Shown: positions 27,816 through 36,560, counted from the stretch's first letter. The stretch is 64,000 nucleotides of DNA from an uncultured Pseudodesulfovibrio sp. (GCF_963675635.1 NZ_OY776488.1:785740-849739); one strand, 5' to 3'. Notes: generated by a model not told the origin, from the letters alone. Numbers and translations: made by a program.

Positions 27816-28472
27816 CTATGAAGTCTCAACAATGAAACCGTGTTCCAGATGAATGATACGGTCGCTGACCTTGCCGAGCCAGTCAAGGTCGTGACTTGCA
27901 ACGACGAGGCTTGTTCCGTTGTCCGTACGTGCTTTGAGTGCGGCCTGTCGGATGAGTTTGGCGCTTTGGGTGTCCAGACTGGCCGTAGGTTCATCCATGA
28001 GGAGGACTTTGGGTTTTAGGACTAATCGGGCAGCCAGAGCTACACGTTGCGCTTCGCCACCGGAAAGTTCGAACCACTGCCTGGACGAAAAAGATTCAGG
28101 TTCAAGACCAACTTCGATCAACGCATTATGGACCTTGGTTGTAATGTCGGATTTTTTACGAACTTTGAGGCCATAAGCAATGTTGGCGTGGACAGTGCGT
28201 TTGAGCAGGTAAGGCTCTTGAACAAGGAGTGTGACCTGTCGATGAACCGCCCCCGGTTTGATCGAGGTTTTAGCTCCCATGAAAGAAAGTGTGCCTGCTG
28301 CCGGAGCATCAAGAAAGGCGAGCAAGCGAAGCAGCGTTGATTTGCCGGAACCATTGGGACCGGCAAGGCCGATAATGTCACCCTGATTGATATCAAGTGT
28401 GTCAATATTGAGAACTTCTCGGTCGGAAAAAATCTGTCGGACATTGTTCAGGGAGAGAACGGGAGTGCTCAT
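27816..28472 (-). CDS. tupC: Tungstate ABC transporter, ATP-binding protein
   Basis: A 218-residue ABC ATPase. Walker A is GPNGSGKSTLLRLL, the Q-loop region TLLVQEPYLLKRTV, the signature LSGGEAQRVALAARL, and Walker B VLLMDEPTASLD with a following H-loop (ASHDLDWLG). It powers tungstate import with TupB and TupA. Its start ATG overlaps the tupB stop (ATGA). The small size, lack of the MOP/TOBE domain of ModC, and the TupA signature nearby support Tup rather than Mod. Confidence 0.9.
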   Translation of the reverse strand: MSTPVLSLNNVRQIFSDREVLNIDTLDINQGDIIGLAGPNGSGKSTLLRLLAFLDAPAAGTLSFMGAKTSIKPGAVHRQVTLLVQEPYLLKRTVHANIAYGLKVRKKSDITTKVHNALIEVGLEPESFSSRQWFELSGGEAQRVALAARLVLKPKVLLMDEPTASLDTQSAKLIRQAALKARTDNGTSLVVASHDLDWLGKVSDRIIHLEHGFIVETS

Positions 28473-29164
28473 TGGACGGCCTTCTTTTTGAGGCCGGTGG
28501 CCGCGACGTTGACGAGAAGAGCGACTGTAAGCAGGACGATGCCGAGCGCAATGCCCATGGCGAATTCACCTTTACCAGTCTCCAAAGCTATTGCTGTAGT
28601 GATGGTCCGTGTGTGCCATTTGATGTTGCCGCCGACGAGCATGGATATGCCGACTTCAGACACTATGCGACCATAAGCAGCCATGGCGGCGAGCATAATG
28701 GAAAAGCGTGCCTCCATGACAGTGGCCCAGAGAATTTGTCGAGGGTTGGCGCCCAGTGTGATCAGGGTCATGGGAAGTCTTTTGTCCAACCCTTCAACAG
28801 CATTGGCGGTCATGGCTATTATGATGGGAAGGCCGAGCAGCGTTTGGCCTATCGCGACACCTGTGATGGAGAAAAGCAAGCCTGTGCCGCCCAGAGGCCC
28901 GTGTCGGGTCAGGAATGCATAGACAAGCAAACCGATAACAACTGTCGGAAATGACAACAGCGTGTCAACGATGGTTCGGAGAATACGTTTTCCTGTAAAT
29001 GTCTTGTGACCAAGAAGAAAACCGAGTGGCACGCCGATGGTGAGACTGAAAAACATGGACAGTGTGGACGCGCTCACCGTAGCCCATATTGCAGAAAAAG
29101 TTTCAGGATCGCCTGAGAAGAGAAGGACGAAACCCTGAAGAAAACCTTGAAGCAGAAAATCCAT
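28469..29164 (-). CDS. tupB: Tungstate ABC transporter, permease
   Basis: A 231-residue inner-membrane permease of the CysTW/BPD-transport type, with about five to six helices. The EAA loop reads TLGANPRQILWATVMEARFSIMLA, the contact site for the TupC ATPase. It lies 63 bases downstream of tupA, across a strong hairpin, and overlaps tupC by 4 bases. Confidence 0.9.
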   Translation of the reverse strand: MDFLLQGFLQGFVLLFSGDPETFSAIWATVSASTLSMFFSLTIGVPLGFLLGHKTFTGKRILRTIVDTLLSFPTVVIGLLVYAFLTRHGPLGGTGLLFSITGVAIGQTLLGLPIIIAMTANAVEGLDKRLPMTLITLGANPRQILWATVMEARFSIMLAAMAAYGRIVSEVGISMLVGGNIKWHTRTITTAIALETGKGEFAMGIALGIVLLTVALLVNVAATGLKKKAVQ

Positions 29165-29180
29165 GTGTAATCCTTTTTTG

Positions 29181-29210
29181 ACCGAGGGAACGGGGATCCG
29201 TTCCCTCGGT
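29181..29210 (-). repeat. Intercistronic hairpin between tupA and tupB
   Basis: ACCGAGGGAACGG (29181-29193) is perfectly inverted at 29198-29210 with a 4-base loop. In the direction of transcription it is followed by CAAAAAAGG, not a T tract. It is therefore better read as an mRNA-stabilising or processing element than as a full terminator. Confidence 0.7.
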
Positions 29211-29227
29211 GGATTTACCTACTCTAT

Positions 29228-30052
29228 CTATTTTGCGTTGGGAATGAAAAGCTTCTTGCCCAGAAGCGTGAAGTTTCCAATGGCTTTCTGGGTTTCAGGA
29301 GAAGCCATCCAGGCAATGTATTGTTTAGCCAGGTCGTACTGAGCGTCTTTGCAATGCTCTGGATTGACAGCCAGTGCGCTGTATTGATTGAAGAGAACCT
29401 TGTCGCCTTCCACCAGAACGATCAAGGGCGGGTTGCCGCCATGATTGTCAGCGTATTTGATGAATGTGCCACGGTCGGTCATGGTGTATCCGGCCTTTTC
29501 ATTGGCAATATTAATGGTGGGGAGCATGCCCTGTCCAGTTTGTACGTACCATGCTTCTTTCTCAGGAACAGCCATGCCAGCGGCTTTCCACAGGGAAAGT
29601 TCCTTTTTGTTGGTGCCGGAGTTGTCGCCACGACTGGCAAAGGGAGCCTGTTTGTCTGCGATTGTCTTCAGGGCTTCGGCGACATTCATGCCTTTGACGC
29701 CTGCAGAATCGGCTGCGGGGCCGATGATGACAAAGTCATTATACATTACTTCTGTGCGGTCAATGAGAACGCCCTTGTCCATGTAGGCCTTTTCAGATGC
29801 AGGGGCGTGAACCAACACCACATCGACATCACAGTTTTCAGCCATTTTCAAGGCTTTGCCGGTTCCGACTGCGACAAACTTGATTTCAATACCTGCGTCC
29901 TTCAAGAATTGGGGAACGATCAATTCGTCCAGAAGTCCTGTGTTGGCGGTACTGGTTGTCGTTGCCATCATCAGCGTTTTACCGGCCAAAGCCGGCACAA
30001 CCAGGGCGACAGTGAGAATGAGCGCGAGAGAAATGGAAAAAAGACGTTTCAT
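29228..30052 (-). CDS. tupA: Tungstate-binding periplasmic protein
   Basis: A 274-residue secreted binding protein. The signal peptide is MKRLFSISLALILTVALVV with cleavage after PALA. The mature protein opens with MATTTSTANTGLLD, the TTTS oxyanion-binding signature of TupA. VVLVHAPASEKAYM and FASRGDNSGTNKKELSLW form the second ligand region (SRGDxSGT). The start is ATG 30052, since GGAGG sits 7 bases ahead; a longer frame from 30064 would contain this ribosome site. It delivers tungstate to TupBC in a group that also makes AOR. Confidence 0.93.
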   Translation of the reverse strand: MKRLFSISLALILTVALVVPALAGKTLMMATTTSTANTGLLDELIVPQFLKDAGIEIKFVAVGTGKALKMAENCDVDVVLVHAPASEKAYMDKGVLIDRTEVMYNDFVIIGPAADSAGVKGMNVAEALKTIADKQAPFASRGDNSGTNKKELSLWKAAGMAVPEKEAWYVQTGQGMLPTINIANEKAGYTMTDRGTFIKYADNHGGNPPLIVLVEGDKVLFNQYSALAVNPEHCKDAQYDLAKQYIAWMASPETQKAIGNFTLLGKKLFIPNAK

Positions 30053-30143
30053 TGTGTCCTCCAACGGTATGGTTTTGTTTGGGAAGTGTTTAACAAATAT
30101 AAAGTATCAAGCCGAAAATATTGGTTACTGACTGTTTTTTTGT

Positions 30144-30530
30144 CTATTGGGTGTCGTCGCGATAGAATTCGCCGGATTTTTTGACATCCATATCCAGAAG
30201 TTCCCCCGCTCGTTTGGTCGCATAATCTTCGACGTCGAGATAGAAATGTAAGAATTTTTCCATTAATTCTTTACCGTATGGGGACAGGTTGAATCGTTGT
30301 CCCATTCCCTTGGTCTTTTCCACCAAAGGTTGGCCTATGCGATCTTCAGCATTTTTGAGTTTGCCCCACGCCCGACGATAGGACATGCCCAATGCTTCTG
30401 CGGCCTTTCGTAAAGAGCCGAGATCCTCTACATGCTTGAGAAGCAATGTGCTTCCAATTCCAATGTAGGTCTTGTCCTTTTGTTCAAGCCAGATGCGGAG
30501 GCGGAGAACTGTATCCTGTTCTTTTGTCAT
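30144..30530 (-). CDS. ModE-type winged-helix DNA-binding protein without oxyanion domain
   Basis: A 128-residue protein with the LysR/ModE-like winged helix. GIGSTLLLKHVEDLGSLRKAAEALGMSYRRAWGKLKNAEDRIGQPLVEK is the ModE N-domain (read about residues 23-72), and FNLSPYGKELMEKF follows. There is no C-terminal MOP (molybindin) domain, so it cannot sense molybdate the way E. coli ModE does. It lies 79 bases upstream of tupA on the same strand and is probably the local regulator of tungstate transport or of AOR. Its effector is unknown. Confidence 0.8.
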   Translation of the reverse strand: MTKEQDTVLRLRIWLEQKDKTYIGIGSTLLLKHVEDLGSLRKAAEALGMSYRRAWGKLKNAEDRIGQPLVEKTKGMGQRFNLSPYGKELMEKFLHFYLDVEDYATKRAGELLDMDVKKSGEFYRDDTQ

Positions 30531-30658
30531 GGTAAAGTGCCAAGGTTATAGTATTATTTATTGAATGTTCAAATTGATTGTTCTTCAAAAAAATATATGC
30601 AGGAACTTTGATATTAAGTCAACGAAAGCATAATTGCCTAAGAAAAGGCACTTGTTGC

Positions 30659-31495
30659 TTAGAGTGTGACTGTTTCAAAGGTCGCGGTGGAAAGATCGAC
30701 AACGAGCATTTTTTTCTCAAGGGGGGAATTGATATCCGTCAGCAGTTTGACTGCTTCTGCAGCCATGAGTGAAGCAATGAGCATGACAGTGGGGGCAGGG
30801 CATCCTAAAATGCCTTCTGCTTCATTATCCAGCCCCATTATGTCAGCCGGACCAGTGTCGCCGGGCATGACGACGCCCACATAGCCTGTCCATCCGGCTA
30901 AAGCACCAGTTACGAGGGGGATTCCGACTTCTGCAGCAGCTCTTTGCAGGTGAAGGCGTGTTTCAAGGCCTCCGAGAGCGTCTATGACGATGTCAGCATT
31001 TGATATAAATGCGGGGAGGGACTCTGGAGTTAGAAACTCATCTGTTCCAAGAAACGTCACTGACGGATTGATATCCATAGCCCTTTGCGTTGCGGCCTGC
31101 GCTTTGGATTTATTAATATTGCCTAGTGTTGAGAGTTCCTGGCGGTTGAGATTGCTTTCTTCAAAATGGTCACCGTCTGCGGCGCGAATGGTCCCGACGC
31201 CCATTCGGAGAAACTGTTCGAGCAGGTTGCCGCCAAGGCCGCCGAGACCGACTTGCGCAATCGTTGAGTCAAGAAGACGCATTTGCCCCTCGCCTGTGAT
31301 GGACTGCATGTTTCGCAGATACCGCAGAGGATGGATGCCTTCTGAAATGGCAAGTCGTTCAATAGCGTGTCCAGGTATGTCGTTCATTTGAGATAATGCG
31401 ATAACATCGTCACTGGATATGATGGTCCCGGCTTCTCCCCACGGCAGCAAAGTGCTTCTGGCGTGGGTGTGGATGGCGTTCAGAAGGTGTTTCAT
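30659..31495 (-). CDS. HesA/MoeB/ThiF-family adenylyltransferase
   Basis: A 278-residue E1-like enzyme. The ATP site is VGLGGLGGNLLEQFLRMGVG with DGDHFEESNLNRQ (Asp and Arg for adenylation). KAQAATQRAMDINP and DIVIDALGGLETR follow. Family members adenylate the C-terminal Gly-Gly of sulfur carriers such as MoaD or ThiS. The MoaD-like gene ends 3 bases upstream, with GGAGG inside its last codons as the ribosome site, so the two are coupled partners. The paired CxxC zinc motifs of MoeB/ThiF are absent; the N-terminal ~70 residues are an unassigned helical extension. Confidence 0.85.
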   Translation of the reverse strand: MKHLLNAIHTHARSTLLPWGEAGTIISSDDVIALSQMNDIPGHAIERLAISEGIHPLRYLRNMQSITGEGQMRLLDSTIAQVGLGGLGGNLLEQFLRMGVGTIRAADGDHFEESNLNRQELSTLGNINKSKAQAATQRAMDINPSVTFLGTDEFLTPESLPAFISNADIVIDALGGLETRLHLQRAAAEVGIPLVTGALAGWTGYVGVVMPGDTGPADIMGLDNEAEGILGCPAPTVMLIASLMAAEAVKLLTDINSPLEKKMLVVDLSTATFETVTL

Positions 31496-31498
31496 GGT

Positions 31499-31726
31499 TT
31501 AGCCTCCGCCTACTGGCGGGAATAGCCCAACCCTGTCACCATCATGTATTTCGCTGTCCAGATTTGAACGGACTGCGTTGATGAATATGAGTGTTACTTC
31601 CTTTTCAGGCATGCCGAGTTTGACGACAAGAGACCTGACAGTCTCTCCGGATTCAATCGGGTAGTCGTCACCATTCTCAGGCAGAAACTTAGCCAGCGTT
31701 GCAAAACATTTGAGTTCTATTCCCAT
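31499..31726 (-). CDS. MoaD/ThiS-family sulfur carrier
   Basis: A 75-residue beta-grasp protein ending VGLFPPVGGG. The terminal Gly-Gly is the site of adenylation and thiocarboxylation by an E1-like enzyme, and the FPPVGGG ending is closer to MoaD than to ThiS. It would donate sulfur for the dithiolene of the pterin cofactor. It sits between the AOR gene and its likely HesA/MoeB-type partner, fitting a dedicated tungstopterin supply for AOR, though general MoaD duty cannot be excluded. Confidence 0.85.
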   Translation of the reverse strand: MGIELKCFATLAKFLPENGDDYPIESGETVRSLVVKLGMPEKEVTLIFINAVRSNLDSEIHDGDRVGLFPPVGGG

Positions 31727-31765
31727 GAGTCCAATCTAGTCATTTGAAGTGAGTGGGTCAACAGG

Positions 31766-31798
31766 CGAAAAAAAGGCCGGGAATAAATTCCCGGCCTT
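31766..31798 (-). terminator. Terminator after the AOR gene
   Basis: AAGGCCGGGAAT is perfectly inverted (31773-31784 with 31787-31798) and is followed on the minus strand by a run of seven Ts. It lies between AOR and the MoaD-like gene, so read-through would be limited. Confidence 0.88.
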
Positions 31799-31818
31799 GG
31801 AATCTCGAGAAATGAGAC

Positions 31819-33546
31819 TTAGACTTTGGCGGCCTGCAGTTCGTCTTCGTCATAGTCCCAGGTGACGTTGTGAGGCGGAAGCGGGTCGGTTTCAAAGAAA
31901 CGGGGCAGCTTGTCGTCTGCCTTGGTGAAACCGGCACGTTCGTTGAATGCCTGCTCGTCTTTCATGGCTCCGACACCGAGAGCGATCAGATCGTCAGGGG
32001 TGAAGGAGTTGCCGGTCCAGGACTGGACCAGGTCCGCCATGGTCTGAACGCCGTTGTCGGAATCCAGCACGGCGAAGGCCACGAACAGGCAGAAGCCCAT
32101 GGAGTCGATGGCGGCAGTAGCGACCTGCAAGTTCTTGGACAACTCGATGTTGCCTTCTTTCTTGAGACCGTCGATGGAGCCGCCGACACCCAGCAGGTTT
32201 GCAGTGACACCATAACCAGCGGTGTGATCTGCGCCCATCGCAGTGGTTGCGTAGGTGACGCCGACACCCTTGACCGCGCGAGGGTCGTAGGCAGGCATGG
32301 ACTGACGCTTGACAGTGGGCAGACGGTCTACGCCGAATGCGCCACCAGCGAATTCGACGCCGTTGCCGATGATCATGCCCATGGGATCGCCGGTGCCGAC
32401 CTTCTTGAGCAGTTCAATGGCTGCTTTGCCGTCACCCCAGGGAATGATGCCACCGTCCATTGCTACGGCGATGGTATTACCTATTTCGATGGTATCCATG
32501 CCTTTGTCATCACAAATGCGGTCCATGGTGGCGATGTCGTCGAAGTCTTTGATCAGTGCGTTGGCACCGAAAGCCCAGATGGTCTCGTATTCGAAACCGG
32601 AGGTCAGGTAGTTGCCGTCAGCATCATTATACTGCTGGGAGCACTGGATGATGCAACCTGCATGGCAGCCTTCAGTGGTTTTGCCCTGACGGGATTCGAT
32701 AATCTCAGCCATTTTTTCGCCGGAAATGTCAGCAGCGTGTTCGCACTGACCATAACGGAAGTTTTTGGTAGGCAGAGCGCCAGCTTCGTTGACGACATTC
32801 ACGAGCACTGCTGTACCGAAACCGGGCAGTCCCTGAGAAGTAACCGGGTGACCTTTGAGGATGTCAACCCAAGTGGAACGAGCTGTTTTAAAGTTGTCAT
32901 TATCGACAGCGCCGACCTTGTTGGCAAATTCTGGATCAAGCACAATGGCTTTAATTTTTTTGGAACCCATGACAGCACCAGTGCCACCGCGACCAGCGGA
33001 TCGAGCGGGGCGCTTGTAGGGATCGGTGAACTGGATGGTTGCCGTCTGGCGGACGGTTTCACCTGCGGGGCCGATCATTGCTGCACACAGTTTGTTGCCG
33101 TACTGCTCAAGCAGTTTGTCGTGTGCCGGATAGTTGTCCATGCCGACGATGTCGGAGGCATCACGGAATTCGACCTTGCCATCGGTGATGAACAGAGTGG
33201 AAAAAGGAGCTTGTTCTGCGGGCTTGTCTTCAAGGACGATGGCAAGCAGGCCCATTTTTGGCATTTTGTGAGCGAACAGACCACCAGAGTTAGACTCTTT
33301 AATGCCGCCGGTGAGCGGAGATTTGGTGCCGACGGATACGCGACCGGAGTTGGCAGCCGTTGAACCGCCCAGCAGGCCGGTAGCGAAAACCAGTTTGTTC
33401 TCTGCGGAGAGCGGATGGCAGTCGGCAGGAACTTCCTTGTTGATGAGGCGGGAGGTCAGCGCGCGACCACCAAGATTGACGTACGGGCCGACATCTTCAA
33501 AGCTGTACTCTTTAGTGCGGCAGTTGATTCTGAGAATCTGAGGCAT
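31819..33546 (-). CDS. aor: Tungsten-containing aldehyde:ferredoxin oxidoreductase
   Basis: A 575-residue AOR-family enzyme that oxidises aldehydes to acids with ferredoxin as partner, or the reverse. The N-terminal domain has NLGGRALTSRLI and LVFATGLLGGSTAANSGRVSVGTKSPLTG. The [4Fe-4S] ligands are Cys294-x3-Cys298-x3-Cys302 and Cys486. RSAGRGGTGAVMGSKKIKAI is the pterin-binding region. AGAGGG precedes the ATG at 33546. The length is slightly below the ~605 residues of Pyrococcus AOR. The tungstate transporter, MobB-like, MoaD-like and HesA genes lie downstream on the same strand. The complex would feed or draw ferredoxin also used by the Rnf complex 3 kb away. Confidence 0.95.
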   Translation of the reverse strand: MPQILRINCRTKEYSFEDVGPYVNLGGRALTSRLINKEVPADCHPLSAENKLVFATGLLGGSTAANSGRVSVGTKSPLTGGIKESNSGGLFAHKMPKMGLLAIVLEDKPAEQAPFSTLFITDGKVEFRDASDIVGMDNYPAHDKLLEQYGNKLCAAMIGPAGETVRQTATIQFTDPYKRPARSAGRGGTGAVMGSKKIKAIVLDPEFANKVGAVDNDNFKTARSTWVDILKGHPVTSQGLPGFGTAVLVNVVNEAGALPTKNFRYGQCEHAADISGEKMAEIIESRQGKTTEGCHAGCIIQCSQQYNDADGNYLTSGFEYETIWAFGANALIKDFDDIATMDRICDDKGMDTIEIGNTIAVAMDGGIIPWGDGKAAIELLKKVGTGDPMGMIIGNGVEFAGGAFGVDRLPTVKRQSMPAYDPRAVKGVGVTYATTAMGADHTAGYGVTANLLGVGGSIDGLKKEGNIELSKNLQVATAAIDSMGFCLFVAFAVLDSDNGVQTMADLVQSWTGNSFTPDDLIALGVGAMKDEQAFNERAGFTKADDKLPRFFETDPLPPHNVTWDYDEDELQAAKV

Positions 33547-33725
33547 TGAATTACCCTCTGCTTAGTTAATATTTATGCGTTCATATTGACGCTATTATGG
33601 TAACTGTCTATTGATGGCATTGTACACTGTTTTTCGAAATAATGTCAAAAAAAACAGCTGATTGTGTTCAATTGAGCATAATATTGTTTTCGTCAAACAA
33701 AAATTTGTCCAAGGTAGGGGAAATA

Positions 33726-34301
33726 ATGAATAATGTTGCTTGTCTGAAAATACGAATGATGTCCGAGGCTGCATCCGGATGGAACTTTTTGTTACAAAAA
33801 GGGTTTTTTCTTCAGGGAAAGTCCGGGATGTCCATCCGAACTCTTCTGCACGAGGTGCTGGGGTATGAGGATGATTTTATCGAACAGACAGTGAGGACCA
33901 TTTTTCAGAATTTCAGGCCAGTAGACAATATTGATAGTGTCTTCATCAAGGCTGGGGATGCAATCGCGCTCGGCGGCGCCATGCCTGGCATTGTCGGCAT
34001 AGTCATGGGGCGCGATAATCCTTACAAAAGCTTTCGCAGTGACATCTCCGCACATGATGAAACGGTGGTGATAGATGCAGTCCCTGTCACTGTATCAATG
34101 AAAATATTCAGTACGTTAGCAGTGGAGACTGGAGTTGATGTCCTTGGACGCGGGATACTTGTCGAAGCCTCGAACTTGGCTGATTTTCTGGAAAAAAAAG
34201 AAAAACTGATTATCGACGCGGACGGCAAAACAGGGTGCCAATTTATAGACGAGCTCCGTAGCATGGAAGGAAAAATCGGAATTCGTGTGACATTCGAGTA
34301 A
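33726..34301 (+). CDS. Uncharacterised protein divergent from AOR
   Basis: I do not recognise this 191-residue protein. The start at ATG 33726 is chosen because GTAGGGGAAATA lies just ahead; an in-frame ATG at 33642 would add 28 residues in the promoter region. It has no signal peptide or membrane helix. Visible patches are GMSIRTLLHEVLGYEDDFIE, AGDAIALGGAMPGIVGIVMG (a glycine-rich, hydrophobic loop) and the ending GKIGIRVTFE. Alternating strands and helices suggest a globular alpha/beta protein. It shares the 180-base divergent region with AOR, so a link to aldehyde oxidation or to tungsten is possible. Confidence 0.65.
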   Translation: MNNVACLKIRMMSEAASGWNFLLQKGFFLQGKSGMSIRTLLHEVLGYEDDFIEQTVRTIFQNFRPVDNIDSVFIKAGDAIALGGAMPGIVGIVMGRDNPYKSFRSDISAHDETVVIDAVPVTVSMKIFSTLAVETGVDVLGRGILVEASNLADFLEKKEKLIIDADGKTGCQFIDELRSMEGKIGIRVTFE

Positions 34302-34427
34302 TGAACTTGACACAGAATCGGCGAAAAACTGCCGTTTCAAGCGTCCTAATTATTCACGTAGCGGGTGACCAGGGAGCTTGATACTTCATTCGTTTTTCTG
34401 CCTCAAACTGTCACTGTGCGGGGTGGT

Positions 34428-36560
34428 TTATGCCCCTCTATTATTTTTCATGCTTAAATTAATGCGACCTCTCTTTTCATCAACGCCTATGACAGTGACT
34501 TCAACCTCGCGTCCTGCGGCCACTACTTCAGATGGGTCGCGAACGAATTTGTCGGCCAGTTGACTGATGTGAACCAGGCCGTCACGGTGCACGCCAATAT
34601 CGACAAATGCACCGAATTTTGTGACGTTAGTGACGATACCTGGTAATTTCATTCCTTCATGTAGATCTTTGATATCATTGACGCCTTCCGTGAATGAAAA
34701 CGCACTGAATTCGGCACGTGGATCCCGGCCCGGTTTAGTGAGTTCGTCCATGATGTCACGCAGGGTCGGCAGTCCCACTTCTTCAGAAATATATTTGTCG
34801 ATCGTAACACGTTCGCGGGCAGTTTGATCTGTAATCAGGTCGGCCACGGAACAGCCTGCGTCTTTGGCCATTTGTTTGACGAGAGCATACCGCTCCGGGT
34901 GGACAGCACTGCCGTCCAACACCTCTTTACCGTTGACGCGAAGGAATCCGGCAGCCTGTTCAAAAGCCTTGGGACCGAGCCGTTTTACCTTGAGCAGCTC
35001 TCGACGTGAGGTAAACGGGCCGTGTTCGTCGCGGTAGGCCACGATATTCTCAGCCAGCACCGGCCCCAGTCCTGATACAGATGCCAGCAGTTCCCGGCTT
35101 GCCGTGTTCACATCAACGCCAACGGAGTTGACACATCGTTCCACTACGTCATCAAGACTCTTTTTGAGATCTGTCTGATCTACATCATGTTGATATTGCC
35201 CGACCCCAATTGATTTTGGATCAATCTTGACCAGTTCCGCCAGCGGGTCCATGAGCCTGCGTCCGATAGAAGCCGAGCCGCGCACTGTCAGGTCGAGATC
35301 GGGAAATTCACGGCGGGCGACTTCGGATGCAGAATAGATGGAAGCACCGGCCTCGTTGACCAGCACAGCCGGGATGCTGAGATTCAGTTCGCGAACAAAG
35401 GTTTCTGTTTCACGTCCTGCCGTGCCATTACCGATGGCAATGGCCTCCACTGCATATTGGGAGCATAGTGTGCGGAGGGTTTCGCTTGCTTCGCTCTGTT
35501 GTCTTTTTGATCCCGTAGGGAAAATGGTAGTGTATTCCTTGAGCGCGCCTTGAGCATCGAGAACCGTGAGTTTCGCGCCTGTCCGAAATCCAGGGTCCAG
35601 TGCCAGGACTCGTTTTTGGCCGAGAGGAGCAGCCAACAGGAGTTCACGCAGATTGGCGGCAAATACGCCAATGGCTTCGGCGTCAGCCCGTTTTTTGACT
35701 TCGGCACGAACTTCATTTTCCATTGATGGTCCAAGCAAACGCTTATAGCAATCGTCTAATGCCAGTCCTACCTCACGGGAGTCCGTGCCATCGCCTTTCA
35801 GGATCGACCTGCGCATGAGGCCGGTAGCTTCTTCTTCAAGCGGTCGCAGCGAAAGTTTGAGCAGTTTTTCATTTTCGCCTCGAAACATGGCGAGAGCCCG
35901 GTGTCCGGGAATCCGTGCAAGAGGTTCATCCCAGTCAAACCAATCGCGGTAGGTTGCCCCGGTTTCTTCCTTGCCTTTGGCGACCTTCGATACAAATCGG
36001 CCTCGCTTAACGAACAAGGCTCGCATCGCTGCCCGTGCCTTAGGGCTTTCACTGATGTTTTCTGCAATGATATCTCGTGCGCCAGCCAAGGCTGAATCAA
36101 CATCAGGCACGTCTTTGTCCGGATTGACGAAACGTTCGGCTTCACACTTCGGGTTGACTCCCTTCTGACTGAACAGGAGGTTCGCCAACGGTTCCAATCC
36201 GCGTTCCTTGGCCATGGTTGCCCGTGTCCGTCTTTTGGGCCGGTGAGGGAGGTATATGTCTTCCAGCCGGGCTTTGTCTTTGGCTTGCGCGATGGCTTGT
36301 TTGAGATCGTCTGTGAGCAGGTCGCGTTCAAGCAAAGATGAAAGGATGGCTTCACGCCGCTTGTCGAGTTCAGCTAATTCAACCAGTCTGTCTCGAACTC
36401 CGGCAACACCGACTTCGTCCATGGTGCCGGTGGCCTCCTTACGATACCGCGAAATGAACGGAACCGTTGCTCCTTCATCAAGAAGTGCGGCCACTGCTTT
36501 CACATGCTGTGGCTTCAGAGAGAGTTCGCGAGATATAATCTGAATGTGTAGTTCGTTCAT
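34428..36560 (-). CDS. tex: Tex-family RNA-binding protein
   Basis: A 710-residue Tex/YhgF protein, a nucleic-acid binding factor related to eukaryotic Spt6. The order is an N-terminal helical region (FISRYRKEATGTMDEV), a YqgF/RNase H-like domain (RVLALDPGFRTGAKLTVLD, about residue 320), helix-hairpin-helix repeats (SRELLASVSGLGPVLAENIV), and an S1 domain at the C-terminus (GMKLPGIVTNVTKFGAFVDIGVHRDGLVHISQ). The S1 domain is nearly C-terminal, ending KNNRGA, so the protein is shorter than the ~770 residues common in enterics. It is a single gene with its own upstream region. Confidence 0.95.
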   Translation of the reverse strand: MNELHIQIISRELSLKPQHVKAVAALLDEGATVPFISRYRKEATGTMDEVGVAGVRDRLVELAELDKRREAILSSLLERDLLTDDLKQAIAQAKDKARLEDIYLPHRPKRRTRATMAKERGLEPLANLLFSQKGVNPKCEAERFVNPDKDVPDVDSALAGARDIIAENISESPKARAAMRALFVKRGRFVSKVAKGKEETGATYRDWFDWDEPLARIPGHRALAMFRGENEKLLKLSLRPLEEEATGLMRRSILKGDGTDSREVGLALDDCYKRLLGPSMENEVRAEVKKRADAEAIGVFAANLRELLLAAPLGQKRVLALDPGFRTGAKLTVLDAQGALKEYTTIFPTGSKRQQSEASETLRTLCSQYAVEAIAIGNGTAGRETETFVRELNLSIPAVLVNEAGASIYSASEVARREFPDLDLTVRGSASIGRRLMDPLAELVKIDPKSIGVGQYQHDVDQTDLKKSLDDVVERCVNSVGVDVNTASRELLASVSGLGPVLAENIVAYRDEHGPFTSRRELLKVKRLGPKAFEQAAGFLRVNGKEVLDGSAVHPERYALVKQMAKDAGCSVADLITDQTARERVTIDKYISEEVGLPTLRDIMDELTKPGRDPRAEFSAFSFTEGVNDIKDLHEGMKLPGIVTNVTKFGAFVDIGVHRDGLVHISQLADKFVRDPSEVVAAGREVEVTVIGVDEKRGRINLSMKNNRGA

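Noticed and set aside
31870-33363. A 497-codon open frame on the plus strand
   Set aside because: It lies wholly opposite the AOR gene, has no family resemblance, and arises from AOR codon bias. AOR is unmistakable on the other strand.
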